35,557 nucleotides of DNA. Source: Anaerobacterium chartisolvens (GTDB lineage: Bacteria > Bacillota > Clostridia > Acetivibrionales > DSM-27016). Shown here piece by piece: positions 8,573 to 17,119 of the stretch. The stretch spans positions 81,581 through 117,137 of the forward strand of contig NZ_QPJT01000016.1 in the NCBI RefSeq assembly GCF_003337415.1, in the 5' to 3' direction. The notes under the pieces were generated by a model that saw nothing but the letters and a program-made list of their open reading frames with translations, did not search any database and was not told the DNA's origin. The position numbers were made by a program, and so were the translations under genes. Each line of letters opens with the position of its first letter. Positions within the stretch are counted from its first letter, which is position 1.

Positions 8573-9940
8573 TTAAAAATACAGATCCCTCTTGCCGCCT
8601 TCAAGCTCCTTCAGTCTTTCCACTGTTTTAAGCCTCATTCCGGCATCCTCAATTTCCAGAAGAGCCTTGCCGATCACCTCTTCGCCCTTCTCCTTCAACT
8701 GCTCCGTCCCGTAGTCCAGCAGATTTTCCTTAAAGGTAAGTATTGCATTGGGCTGGCAGTATTCGTGTATATCGCCTCCCTTTGCGTGCTCCATAAACGC
8801 CTCGCCTGTGCGGCACCTTCTGTAGCATGCCGTACAGAAGCTTGGTATATATCCCTCTTGACATATCGTCTCAATCATTTTGGGAAGACTTCTGTGGTCA
8901 TTGACAGAGAATTGATCCGCCTTGTCCTCCTCTTCCTTGTATCCGCCGGGACTGGTCTTTGAGCCTGCGCTTATCTGCGACACCCCTATGCCAAGCAGCT
9001 CATCCCTCATTTGCTCGCTCTCTCTTGTAGATAAAATGATGCCTGTATATGGCACTGCCAATCTATATACCGCAACAATCTTTTTAAAATCCCTGTCGTT
9101 CACCTGAAAGGGTATTTTGTCCAGTGCCCACCCAAGAGCCGGCCTCAGCCTTGGCACTGAAATGGTATGAGGCCCCACTCCAAACCTCTTTTCAAAGCTC
9201 ATGGCGTGCATAAGCAGCCCCAGAACCTCAAACCTGTAGTCGTAAAGCCCCAGCAGCGCCCCTACGCCTACATCGTCGATTCCTCCCTGAAAGGCACGGT
9301 CTATAGCCGTTATCCTCCAGTCATAGTCAGCTTTTCTTCCTACCTGGTGCATTTTTTTATACACCTCACGGCTATAGGTCTCTTGAAATATAACATACGT
9401 CCCCACTCCGGCGTTTTTTAACTGCCTGTACTCCTCCACCTGCATGGGAGCAGCCTCGACGTTTATTCTTTTTATATTAACATTTTTATATATTGCGTCC
9501 ATTGCATCGGTAAAATGCCGTATATCGGTCTTTTTGGCATCCTCCCCACAAATAAGCAGCAGGCGCTTGTGTCCCTGCTCTTCAATGGCCTTTGCCTCAC
9601 TCACTATTTCCTCAACAGACAGAGTCTTTCTGTGGAGTTCCTTGTTGTCGTGCCTGAAGCCGCAGTAAAGGCAGTTATTTGTACACTCATTGCTGGTATA
9701 TAACGGCGCAAACAGCACCACTCTTTTACCGTATATTTTATTTTTTACATACCTTGCAGCGTCATAAACCTCTGAAAGCAGCTCTTCATCCTGTATATTG
9801 AGCAGGCTTGCCGTCTCCTTAAGGCTTATCCCCCTGCACTCACGGGCTTTTGCAAGAATTTCCGCTATTTCCGCCCTTTCAGGCCTTATGCTGTCCTCTA
9901 AAATTGAATGAATCAAGCCCTCATCTATAAAATCAACCAT
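8573..9940 (-). CDS. hydG: [FeFe]-hydrogenase maturation radical SAM tyrosine lyase HydG
   Basis: 455 residues. HydG cleaves tyrosine to p-cresol and an Fe(CO)(CN) synthon for the H-cluster. The radical SAM triad is ECTNNCLYCGF (C86, C90, C93). The C-terminal auxiliary cluster motif CTAC followed after 22 residues by YC matches the CX2CX22C pattern. The usual CYRxGRTG reads CYRRCRTG here, which adds a fourth cysteine to this loop. The ATG at 9940 overlaps the end of the upstream ECF S gene, and its GGAGGAGAT ribosome binding site encodes that protein's last residues, so the two are translationally coupled. Confidence 0.95.
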   Translation of the reverse strand: MVDFIDEGLIHSILEDSIRPERAEIAEILAKARECRGISLKETASLLNIQDEELLSEVYDAARYVKNKIYGKRVVLFAPLYTSNECTNNCLYCGFRHDNKELHRKTLSVEEIVSEAKAIEEQGHKRLLLICGEDAKKTDIRHFTDAMDAIYKNVNIKRINVEAAPMQVEEYRQLKNAGVGTYVIFQETYSREVYKKMHQVGRKADYDWRITAIDRAFQGGIDDVGVGALLGLYDYRFEVLGLLMHAMSFEKRFGVGPHTISVPRLRPALGWALDKIPFQVNDRDFKKIVAVYRLAVPYTGIILSTRESEQMRDELLGIGVSQISAGSKTSPGGYKEEEDKADQFSVNDHRSLPKMIETICQEGYIPSFCTACYRRCRTGEAFMEHAKGGDIHEYCQPNAILTFKENLLDYGTEQLKEKGEEVIGKALLEIEDAGMRLKTVERLKELEGGKRDLYF

Positions 9941-10472
9941 TTACATCTCCTCCAATTGTGTTTTTCAAAGCCTTCATTGCAGCCAGGGCCACCGCCCCGC
10001 CGATCAGTGCCGTAACAAGCTGCGGCACGCTGAACATTGATACCAGAACAGGAGCCATCTTAGCATTAACCGCCGTATTAACCCTTACAAATATAACAAT
10101 TGCGCCCCATAAAAACGCAAATTTAAGAACAGCCCCCGCCAGTACGCCAAAAAGCTTGCTCCTTTTTTTCAAAAGATTGAACGAAACCACCAGAATGGAA
10201 TTGCCAATGGCAATAAACGGCGCAAACATAAGAAGCATTGGTGCAATAGCAGCATGGTTATTAATAAGTGATGTAAACGGCGCAAGTATTGCTATTATAA
10301 CACCGCTCCACACACCTGAAAACGCTGCCGCAAGCAATAGACAGGCATTGACCAGAGGCCCTGATATAAAGCTGTTGTAAGGCGGAGGTATTATCCTCCC
10401 CAGCATTTGAAAAACTACTGTTAAGGCTAGCAGAACCGCTGTACGTGAAATGAATTTTACACTGAATTTCAT
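9933..10472 (-). CDS. ECF transporter S component-like membrane protein
   Basis: 179 residues with about six hydrophobic segments and the N-terminal pattern RTAVLLALTVVFQMLGRIIP plus an N-P/S-F-I-S-G-P turn, as in S components of energy-coupling-factor vitamin/metal transporters. The ATG at 10472 follows a GGGGGGG site. The gene overlaps hydG by 8 bp, so it belongs to the hydrogenase maturation operon. The substrate is unknown. Position suggests a metabolite or metal needed for H-cluster synthesis, but it could equally be a vitamin. No ECF A or T genes are visible in the window, so it probably shares a general ECF module. Confidence 0.75.
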   Translation of the reverse strand: MKFSVKFISRTAVLLALTVVFQMLGRIIPPPYNSFISGPLVNACLLLAAAFSGVWSGVIIAILAPFTSLINNHAAIAPMLLMFAPFIAIGNSILVVSFNLLKKRSKLFGVLAGAVLKFAFLWGAIVIFVRVNTAVNAKMAPVLVSMFSVPQLVTALIGGAVALAAMKALKNTIGGDVNG

Positions 10473-10770
10473 TAAAAAAGCCCCCCCAAATAAATATTAT
10501 TACTAAAGTCACACCATAATTACAATTATGCCTCACATAAGGTGCGCATAAATAAATAACTCTCCCCGAATAAAGAAGGCATACCCTCTTTCAGGAAGAG
10601 TTAAAAAAGACATACTTAAAGAACATAGTCCGGCTCCCCCCTTCGATAAGACCTCAAACATCCGTCTCGTCAGGCATAATATATTTTTTCCACGGCATAA
10701 GATTTCTCCTTTGCCTAAGAACGCAATATGTAAAGGCACATCCCTTTTATCGCAAGGAATTACCTCTATA
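10473..10770 (-). other. Intercistronic leader between the regulator and ECF S genes, with two tiny reading frames
   Basis: Nearly 300 bp inside the operon without a standard gene. On the minus strand AAAGGAG precedes ATG at 10698 and the frame MPWKKYIMPDETDV-stop. GGGGGG then precedes an 11-codon frame (MFFKYVFFNSS-stop). Both have good ribosome binding sites. A leader with regulatory RNA structure or peptide-controlled expression is possible. I could not match it to a riboswitch class I know. Confidence 0.3.
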
Positions 10771-11022
10771 TCAATAGGTCAGTGCAACCTTGGCCTTTAT
10801 TCCGCTTATATTGCCAAGCCTTCCTGTCAATGCTCCAATGTCGTCATTGGTACCGTCAACAATTATGGAAATAACCGATATATTCCTGTCCCTGTACGGT
10901 ATTCCCATCCTTCCTACAATAATATTCCCAAAGCTGCTCAATATGTCATTGACCCTTTCAGCATTCTGCTCTCTGTTGCTTATTACTATCCCTATAACCG
11001 CAATTCTGTTATTGCCCTCCAT
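10771..11022 (-). CDS. TM1266-type iron-only hydrogenase system regulator
   Basis: 83 residues of ferredoxin-like/ACT-like alpha-beta composition, beginning MEGNNRIAVIGIVI and containing the REQNAERVNDILSSFG and IVGRMGIPYRD segments typical of the small putative regulators found beside [FeFe]-hydrogenase genes (related to NikR/ACT C-terminal domains). GAGG lies 8 nt before the ATG. It is the first gene of the maturation operon. A regulatory role is a family assumption, and the ligand is unknown. Confidence 0.85.
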   Translation of the reverse strand: MEGNNRIAVIGIVISNREQNAERVNDILSSFGNIIVGRMGIPYRDRNISVISIIVDGTNDDIGALTGRLGNISGIKAKVALTY

Positions 11023-11057
11023 ACAGTGTACCTCGTTAAAATTTTAACCATAGCTTA

Positions 11058-11085
11058 ATTATACCAACAATTCTGAAAAAGTAAA
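11058..11085 (-). promoter_or_regulatory. Sigma-A-type promoter of the hydrogenase maturation operon
   Basis: On the minus strand TTTACT (rc of 11080-11085) is separated by 16 nt from a perfect TATAAT (rc of 11058-11063), ~36 bp upstream of the first ATG at 11022. It would drive the regulator, the ECF S gene and hydG-hydE-aspA-hydF. Confidence 0.6.
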
Positions 11086-11119
11086 CAGCGTCTTTTTTAT
11101 ATTGGCCTTTATGCTGCTA

Positions 11120-12388
11120 TCAGCCCAGTGCCTGACTTATATCCTCAATTATGTCATCAGCGTTTTCAAGCCCTACCGAAAAGCGTATAAGGTCGGGCTC
11201 TATCCCGGCATCCATGAGCTGGCTGTCGCTGAGCTGCCGGTGGGTTGAGCTTGCCGGGTGAAGGACAGCCGTTCTGGCGTCCGCCACATGCACAACTATG
11301 GCCGCAAGCTTAAGCCTGTCCATAAACCTTACAGCCTCTTCCCTTCCACCCTTTATTCTGAAGGATATTACGCCGCTACAGCCCTTTGGAAGGTATTTGC
11401 CGGCCATGTCATAATACTTGTCCTCCGCCAGCGCAGGGTAGCTGACAGACAGTACTTTATCGCTGCCCTTAAGATACCTTGCCACCTTTACGGCATTTTC
11501 GCAGTGTCTCTCCATCCTTATATGCAGCGTTTCCAGACCTATATTGGTTAAAAAAGCGTTCATTGGGCTCATGCAGTTTCCTATATCCCTCATATACTGA
11601 ACCCTTGCCTTGGTAATATATGCTTTTTCGGCAAAAGCCTCGGTATATGCCACGCCGTGATAAGACGGGTCGGGCTGTGTCATATCAGGGTATTTGCCGT
11701 TTTTCCAGTCAAAGCTTCCGGCATCCACTATAGCGCCCCCCACACTTGTAGCATGTCCGTCCATGTATTTTGTTGTGGAATGCACGACAATATCAGCACC
11801 GAATTCTATAGGTCTGCACAAAATGGGGGTTGCAAAGGTGTTGTCCACAATAAGCGGAACATTATTTTTCTTTGAAATCCGTGCAAACTTTTCAATATCC
11901 AGTACGCTTATCTTGGGATTTGCTATAGTCTCGGCAAATACCGCCTTTGTACCCGGCCTGAATGCCTTCTGTATTTCATCCTCCGATGCGTCGGGGTCTA
12001 CAAAGCTTACCTCAACGCCCATTTTCTTTAACGTCACCGAGAAAAGATTGTATGTACCTCCGTAAATAGTGCCGGAGGAAACAACATGATCCCCGCACCC
12101 GCATATATTCATTACCGCTATCATAGAAGCAGACTGGCCCGAGGAAGTACATAAGGCGCCTACCCCTCCTTCTAAGGATGCTATTTTATTCTCAACGCAC
12201 TCCACCGTAGGATTGCTTATTCTTGTGTACATGTGCCCCGGCACTTCAAGATCAAACAATTTGGCAACATGCTCTGTAGAATCATATTTGTATGTAGTGC
12301 TTTGAAATATCGGAAGCACGCGTGGTTCTCCGTTGCCGGGCTTATACCCCTCCTGAAGGCATCTGGTCTCAATTCTCCATGACTCCAT
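11120..12388 (-). CDS. metY: O-acetylhomoserine sulfhydrylase (aminocarboxypropyltransferase)
   Basis: 422 residues of the Cys/Met-metabolism PLP family. The PLP lysine lies in HSTTKYMDGH, with the cofactor-binding SGQSA and DNTFATP motifs. Length and the long insertion after the lysine (GKYPDMTQPDPSYHG) favour the O-acetylhomoserine sulfhydrylase branch, which makes homocysteine from O-acetylhomoserine and sulfide, over cystathionine synthase or lyase (~380 aa). The ATG at 12388 follows GAAGGAG. It is monocistronic with its own promoter. No SAM riboswitch-like leader is present in the short 5' region. Confidence 0.9.
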   Translation of the reverse strand: MESWRIETRCLQEGYKPGNGEPRVLPIFQSTTYKYDSTEHVAKLFDLEVPGHMYTRISNPTVECVENKIASLEGGVGALCTSSGQSASMIAVMNICGCGDHVVSSGTIYGGTYNLFSVTLKKMGVEVSFVDPDASEDEIQKAFRPGTKAVFAETIANPKISVLDIEKFARISKKNNVPLIVDNTFATPILCRPIEFGADIVVHSTTKYMDGHATSVGGAIVDAGSFDWKNGKYPDMTQPDPSYHGVAYTEAFAEKAYITKARVQYMRDIGNCMSPMNAFLTNIGLETLHIRMERHCENAVKVARYLKGSDKVLSVSYPALAEDKYYDMAGKYLPKGCSGVISFRIKGGREEAVRFMDRLKLAAIVVHVADARTAVLHPASSTHRQLSDSQLMDAGIEPDLIRFSVGLENADDIIEDISQALG

Positions 12389-12421
12389 TTAATTCACTCC
12401 TTCGTATATTTTCCTTTACAT

Positions 12422-12449
12422 ATTATACTTTAGTGCTGTGCAAAGTCAA
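12422..12449 (-). promoter_or_regulatory. Sigma-A-type promoter of metY
   Basis: On the minus strand TTGACT (rc of 12444-12449), a 16-nt spacer, and TATAAT (rc of 12422-12427) give a strong vegetative promoter with a leader of only about 25-30 nt. Confidence 0.7.
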
Positions 12450-12465
12450 TCAAATTGATTAATAC

Positions 12466-12492
12466 CACAAAAAAGGAGCCTGATGCGGCCCC
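12466..12492 (-). terminator. Rho-independent terminator of the dpaAB operon
   Basis: On the minus strand GGGGCC - gcatca - GGCTCC (one G-T pair) is followed by TTTTTT, ~25 bp past the dpaB stop codon. Confidence 0.8.
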
Positions 12493-12516
12493 GCTAAAAA
12501 ATAAATATATTTGTTT

Positions 12517-13095
12517 TTATACAAGAACAGGCTGTATTTGCTTTCCCTTTAGTGATTCTAAGATAGTCGGTATAATAAGATCATTCCTTGCCATCAATGA
12601 ATTGCACTTTTTAATGGGATCATCCTGCTCGAACGGTACCATGTATATGTTTTTCATATTCATCAGCATACCTATGTTTTTAGCATTCATTCCGAGCCCG
12701 TCATTTGTGGATATTGCAAGCACGAGAGGCTTTTGATTTCTCAGGTGCGCCTTGCACGCCATGGTGACGGAGGTATCGGTTATTGCGTTTGCAAGCTTTG
12801 AAATTGTGTTTCCTGTACACGGCGCAACCACCAATATATCCAGCATTGCCTTAGGCCCTATAGGCTCTGCCTGTATGATGCTGCATATAGCTTCTCTTCC
12901 TGTGATATCCCGAAGCCTTGATTTCCATTTATCAGCCTCTCCGAATCTTGTATCAAGCTTATCCACTGCCTCCGATATTATGGGATAGACGTCGGCACCC
13001 TCTTTTACGATCCTATCAATCTCGGGAATTACCTTTTCCAGAGTGCAAAATGACCCGGTAAGCGCAAATCCTACTTTAAGTCCGTCTAACTGCAT
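12517..13095 (-). CDS. dpaB: Dipicolinate synthase subunit B
   Basis: 192 residues of the flavoprotein (HFCD-like) fold: start LKVGFALTGSFCTLEKV, then VVAPCTGNTISKLANAITD, a flavin-phosphate-type loop, and LVLAISTNDGLGMNAKNIG. With DpaA it forms dipicolinate synthase in the mother cell, producing the spore's dipicolinic acid. The gene begins 3 bp after the dpaA stop codon. The position downstream of the rpsO-pnp-mlpA block matches the known gene order of spore formers. Confidence 0.93.
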   Translation of the reverse strand: MQLDGLKVGFALTGSFCTLEKVIPEIDRIVKEGADVYPIISEAVDKLDTRFGEADKWKSRLRDITGREAICSIIQAEPIGPKAMLDILVVAPCTGNTISKLANAITDTSVTMACKAHLRNQKPLVLAISTNDGLGMNAKNIGMLMNMKNIYMVPFEQDDPIKKCNSLMARNDLIIPTILESLKGKQIQPVLV

Positions 13096-13098
13096 TGC

Positions 13099-13971
13099 TT
13101 ATACCCCCAACTCACAAATAATATTATTTATAGTCTCTTTTATAAATTTAGCGGCAGTCACAGGGGCGACCTTGCCGGGAAGCGACAGAGCCCATATTGC
13201 TTTTATCCCCATTGACTTTGCTTTTTCAAAATCTACTCCTCCGGGTTTGGAAGCCAAATCAATAATGAGGCAGTCACTCTTCAACTTGCTTAGAGCATTT
13301 GTGTCAAGTATCATATAAGGAATGGTGTTAAAAATAACATCCATATCAGAAAGGCAGTCATTTAATTCATTTATAAAAACGGCATTGAAGCCATAGCTTT
13401 TAATCCATGCCATATCGGAATACTTTCGGGCTTCTATAAATACATTAGAGCCTATCCCATGCAGCATCTTGCCCAAAATTTTGCCTATTCTCCCAAAACC
13501 CAAAATCAAACAATTACAGTCGTGAAGAGTTATCGGTATTTCCTCCATTGCAATTTGTATCGCCCCTTCCGCAGTGGGTATGGCATTTAATACCGCCATT
13601 TCCTCCCTGTCCAGCAGGTCTATTGTATATACATTGTAAATTTCCGCAAGGTGAGCTATTTTATCACCTATCCTTCCGGCGATAAAAAGCTGGTTCTTTG
13701 ACATAATTTTAAATACTTCATTTATATGAATTTTTTCTGAATGGAACGGTGCATTAATGGTTTCATTGTCATTAGAGCACGGTATGGGGCCAATTACAAC
13801 CTCAGACTTAATGATTGCTTCTTCCAGTTCCTTGCTTTCAGTCATCCCCATTTCAAACCCTGCATTATTGAAGCCATATATGTAAACCGTATTGCCATCG
13901 GCCATCAGTTGGTTTGCCAGCTTTACGCTTCTTAAGTCTCCTCCGATAACAGTAAATATTTTATTCTCCAT
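13099..13971 (-). CDS. dpaA: Dipicolinate synthase subunit A
   Basis: 290 residues. The N-terminus FTVIGGDLRSVKLANQL is characteristic of the subunit, and a Rossmann motif GFGRIG at residues 158-163 binds the nicotinamide cofactor. It catalyses the NAD(P)-dependent step from the dihydrodipicolinate-pathway intermediate to dipicolinic acid with DpaB. The ATG at 13971 follows AGGGGGT. It is transcribed with dpaB, and a sigma-K-like promoter lies upstream, consistent with late mother-cell expression. Confidence 0.93.
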   Translation of the reverse strand: MENKIFTVIGGDLRSVKLANQLMADGNTVYIYGFNNAGFEMGMTESKELEEAIIKSEVVIGPIPCSNDNETINAPFHSEKIHINEVFKIMSKNQLFIAGRIGDKIAHLAEIYNVYTIDLLDREEMAVLNAIPTAEGAIQIAMEEIPITLHDCNCLILGFGRIGKILGKMLHGIGSNVFIEARKYSDMAWIKSYGFNAVFINELNDCLSDMDVIFNTIPYMILDTNALSKLKSDCLIIDLASKPGGVDFEKAKSMGIKAIWALSLPGKVAPVTAAKFIKETINNIICELGV

Positions 13972-14006
13972 ATAAGCTACCCCCTAAATACCTATTACAG
14001 CTAATA

Positions 14007-14035
14007 CATATTATGTGAATTATATTGCCGGAGTG
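14007..14035 (-). promoter_or_regulatory. Candidate sigma-K promoter of dpaAB
   Basis: On the minus strand cACt (rc of 14032-14035) lies 16 nt from CATAATATG (rc of 14007-14015). This approximates the sigma-K pattern mACm-16-CATAnnnTA, with the last A replaced by G. Sigma-K control of dipicolinate synthase is established in Bacillus; here it is inferred from the match. Confidence 0.45.
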
Positions 14036-14061
14036 CTTGTACAAAAAAGCGTTTTATAACC

Positions 14062-14109
14062 AAATAACCGGACAAAGCCCTGAATCTTAATTATCAGGGC
14101 TTTGTCCGG
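14062..14109 (-). terminator. Rho-independent terminator downstream of the DUF2339 gene
   Basis: A perfect 16-bp stem, ccggacaaagccctga (14068-14083) paired with 14094-14109 around a 10-nt loop, is followed on the minus strand by TTATTTGGTTAT. It isolates dpaAB from the upstream membrane protein gene. Confidence 0.75.
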
Positions 14110-14179
14110 CCGTATTAAAGCAATTGGTGAATATTGTGTTTTTGAGTCTTAAAGTCTTGCCAAAGGATTTAATAAATTA

Positions 14180-16309
14180 TCATGAATAGCTGCGGCTCAA
14201 TTTATTATAAATAAGGCTAATCAAAAAGCACAGGCCCCCACCAGCTATCAGTGCGATAACTCTGGTAATGGAATTTTCCTCAATTAAATCTACAAATATG
14301 AATTTTGCCACCATTACAATGGTTAATACCAGTCCATATTGCCTTATGCTCTTATTCCCAAGCTTGAATCCTACCAATATGCTTACTATAGCTACTATCA
14401 AGCCCGCTAAGCTGTATGCTGCTGATATCCCATTTAAATCTGAAAACGACCAAAGTATTGTCCATGTCAGTATTAAATATTTTATAATAATCCATATCCC
14501 CATTAATGTCTTATTCCGAAGGTTTCCTGAGAGAATTGTCCTGCTTTGTATTAATGTAATGGCAGTCGCGGCCAGTACAAATATAAGCTGCAAAACAACG
14601 CTATCGGCAAATGCGATTCCCTGCAAGCCGTAAAAATATAATGCCGTTGAAAACAAATAGACTAAAGTCTGCATATTTTTATCATCTTCTATTGTGTCGT
14701 TTGCACCGAAGAATTTAAATTGTTCACTTTTCCAGTTCTTGAAATAACCAATCTTTAATAAGGCTATGACAGCAGCAACAGAAATTAAATATCCGGCGGC
14801 GTTATCGGTATATTTGCTCAGGTACGGCACATTGATAAAGTTTACAATATTAGAAGGTATTCCAAAGCTGTTCATAAGGATTACTGCAATTCCAATTATC
14901 TTTAAGACAGTGATATGAGAATATTTTCTTAAGCTTACGCATTCCCGCAGCACATACACCATCAGTCCCAGTTGAATAATTCCGTAAACCGAGCATATCA
15001 AATTGCCGGAATGACTGAAAATCAAAAAAAGCGAATCCAATAAAATTATAAGTGCCGTTAATAATAACTGTCTTTCCAGTTTGAACACTTTCCCGCTTAC
15101 AGCCAGCAACAGTGCTGCAATAATGATGCCGGTGGGCACTTTGAACAATTCTATATTTATTAACATTGCGGTAATAGCCAATATGACTGCATAATATCTC
15201 GTCAACCATTTTTCTATTGTCTTGTAAAATACATTATTCAATACAAACTGAATCAAATTAATTATAAAAAACAGAATATAGCAAACCGCAGCGCTGGTAT
15301 GGAGATAGTTATCATTTAAGTTGGCTATAAATAGAATGGTTAATATTGTCGTAACGGCGCTGATCCCAATATATGCCGGAAACGCATCTTTCTTGCCGAT
15401 GATGTTATAAAACATATTCATAAGCACATACAGTATAATAATTACGACACTCTGCCCGAAGCAGCTTTCCAAGAGCTGCCTCGCTCCGAATAATCCGTCA
15501 AAATAGCACCGTATTAATATCGAGGCATAATTTAATATCGACAGAAGTATACTGACTATTAATTCCGTCCTATTACTGTTAAACGTCTTGTATATCATTA
15601 CCGACGAAATGCCGGTTGCAAATATTATCATTACCAGCAGCTCCATATCCCCCTGCATAAGACCTAAACCCAGCAGCAGCGCGATATAGCTGCCTATATA
15701 CGCTATAACAGTCGTAAAGAACATATTGGTATACCGAGAAGACAGTATAAAAAATACTGCCCATATTCCAGCCAGAAGTATCGAGACATTATTCCCAATT
15801 AAATGGAATGCCAGATTGGCGGATAATATGGCAATAAAAACCAAGCCTGCTCCCGTTCCAAGTATAATTGACGTTATAGCATTCTTTTTTGTTCTTATAA
15901 GCCAAAACCCCACAGCAGTAAGTATAATTCCTGCCAACGATATTATTAACAGCTTTATTAACGGTGTTATTGTATTCCATATCAAGCCTATAAAGGAGAT
16001 TGCACCTATGAAGATAAGCAATGCTGCCAGCGCACCTATCAGATATTTCCCCACTAGTGCTTCCTTGTCCTTGCCCCTGCTGTCCTGCCCTTCTGCTCCC
16101 CTCTCTTTCTCCCTCTGAGGATTTGGCGGAAAGCCAGCAGGCTTGGTGTTCATTGCCCGGCTCTCCGCTAATACATTCCTTCCCGTCTCCGGCCTTCTTG
16201 TCTCCTGCCTTACCGTTTTGGGTTTTTCAGCTGCAGCCCTTCTTGTAATGTTTTCCAAATACGCCACTCGTTGCTCAAGCTCGGTTATTCTCTCTTCAGG
16301 TGATTTCAT
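14180..16309 (-). CDS. DUF2339-type polytopic membrane protein
   Basis: 709 residues. The first ~90 are hydrophilic, with a coiled-coil start (ERITELEQRVAYLENITRRA) and a basic, charged linker. The rest is almost entirely hydrophobic, with about 20 predicted membrane spans ending near the short polar tail YNKLSRSYS. The layout fits the DUF2339 family of multi-pass proteins of unknown function. The ATG at 16309 follows AAGGCGGTG. It interrupts the usual mlpA to dpaA neighbourhood and is separated from dpaA by a strong terminator, so it is probably an independent unit. Confidence 0.7.
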   Translation of the reverse strand: MKSPEERITELEQRVAYLENITRRAAAEKPKTVRQETRRPETGRNVLAESRAMNTKPAGFPPNPQREKERGAEGQDSRGKDKEALVGKYLIGALAALLIFIGAISFIGLIWNTITPLIKLLIISLAGIILTAVGFWLIRTKKNAITSIILGTGAGLVFIAILSANLAFHLIGNNVSILLAGIWAVFFILSSRYTNMFFTTVIAYIGSYIALLLGLGLMQGDMELLVMIIFATGISSVMIYKTFNSNRTELIVSILLSILNYASILIRCYFDGLFGARQLLESCFGQSVVIIILYVLMNMFYNIIGKKDAFPAYIGISAVTTILTILFIANLNDNYLHTSAAVCYILFFIINLIQFVLNNVFYKTIEKWLTRYYAVILAITAMLINIELFKVPTGIIIAALLLAVSGKVFKLERQLLLTALIILLDSLFLIFSHSGNLICSVYGIIQLGLMVYVLRECVSLRKYSHITVLKIIGIAVILMNSFGIPSNIVNFINVPYLSKYTDNAAGYLISVAAVIALLKIGYFKNWKSEQFKFFGANDTIEDDKNMQTLVYLFSTALYFYGLQGIAFADSVVLQLIFVLAATAITLIQSRTILSGNLRNKTLMGIWIIIKYLILTWTILWSFSDLNGISAAYSLAGLIVAIVSILVGFKLGNKSIRQYGLVLTIVMVAKFIFVDLIEENSITRVIALIAGGGLCFLISLIYNKLSRSYS

Positions 16310-16339
16310 TCCACACCGCCTTTTTATATTATATATGTA

Positions 16340-16524
16340 GCGATAAAGATTTTACATGGAGGATATAACTTGATGGAAGAAATTTTTTTGACCCGTAAGG
16401 AATACATCTAAGAAAAACGCCTGATGACAGACCCGTGAGACATTTCCCCTCAAGGCGTCTTTTCGTTGCTATTAAAAATTTCTGTAAGCAATTATATCCT
16501 CTATGTTTGTAAAATCTTTATCGC
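16340..16524. repeat. Long copy of the MITE-like inverted repeat
   Basis: The terminal inverted repeats (16340-16366 and 16494-16524) read inwards as gcgataaagattttaca, then tggaggatat or aacatagaggatat. Second-level inverted arms gaagaaattttt and aaaaatttctgt lie inside, enclosing a further ACGCCT/AGGCGT stem, so the whole 185 bp can fold into one long hairpin. The ends and the ttgatggaagaaatt motif are shared with 2915-2990. No transposase is present. Confidence 0.75.
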
Positions 16525-17119
16525 ATCCTATATAGTTGTAATAACACAGTTCAAACCTCTCACTAACATATTTTAACATTACAAACTTGCAATTACAATA
16601 TTATAATTGATTTGGGTGCATAAATTATATCTGACACAGCATTTCGGAAAATCGCCATAGAGATTACAATTGAAGCACCTTTTTCACATAACAGCATAAT
16701 TATCCAAAAAAAATGGTTAAAAAGAGCCAATATATTATGGCGTTTTATCCCAAATCCAGATTTTTAATAAGCTCCCTATCTATCTTCCCCTCACTTCGAG
16801 GGGAAGGAAAAGAAGGTCCATGTAGGACTTGTAGGATGTCTCCTCATTTCTTTCGCTAGCTGCTTTACATGCGCCTGCGTTGTTCTTCTCATTTTCTTCT
16901 CCAGCGCCCTTCTTTTTCTTCCTCTCGATGTGAGGGGAAGATAGAAGGGGAGTTAAAATTTGCATTTTCATTCATATTACCACAAAATATATTCGTTGGT
17001 AACATTTTCGTCACTTAAATTAAATACACCCATTGATTTTATATCGCTATAAATATACGGAAACAGTGTGATTCATGGCAAAAGAGCCAAGCAGAAGATT
17101 TTCATTTTGATATCGGTTT
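16525..17119. other. Intergenic region without a convincing gene
   Basis: The ~600 bp between the MITE-like repeat and the M16 protease stop codon are AT-rich, with many in-frame stop codons. Apart from the inverted repeat at 16780-16944 I see no coding signal. It may contain the promoter of the DUF2339 gene, displaced by the repeats. Confidence 0.4.
16780..16944. repeat. Second, unrelated inverted repeat of ~165 bp
   Basis: The left arm ctatcttcccctcacttcga (from 16780) is matched in inverse orientation by cttcctctcgatgtgaggg (ending at 16944), with ~24 of 27 positions identical. The pairing continues inward through gaaaagaagg and ccttctttttc. The sequence between the arms is not obviously coding. 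The symmetry suggests another non-autonomous mobile repeat. Only one copy is in this window. Confidence 0.6.

Noticed and set aside
10473-10770. Known riboswitch (for example THF, TPP, cobalamin) before the ECF S gene
   Set aside because: I compared the conserved cores I know and found no convincing match.
12389-12450. SAM or T-box leader upstream of metY
   Set aside because: The -10 box is only ~34 bp from the start codon, leaving no room for such a structure.
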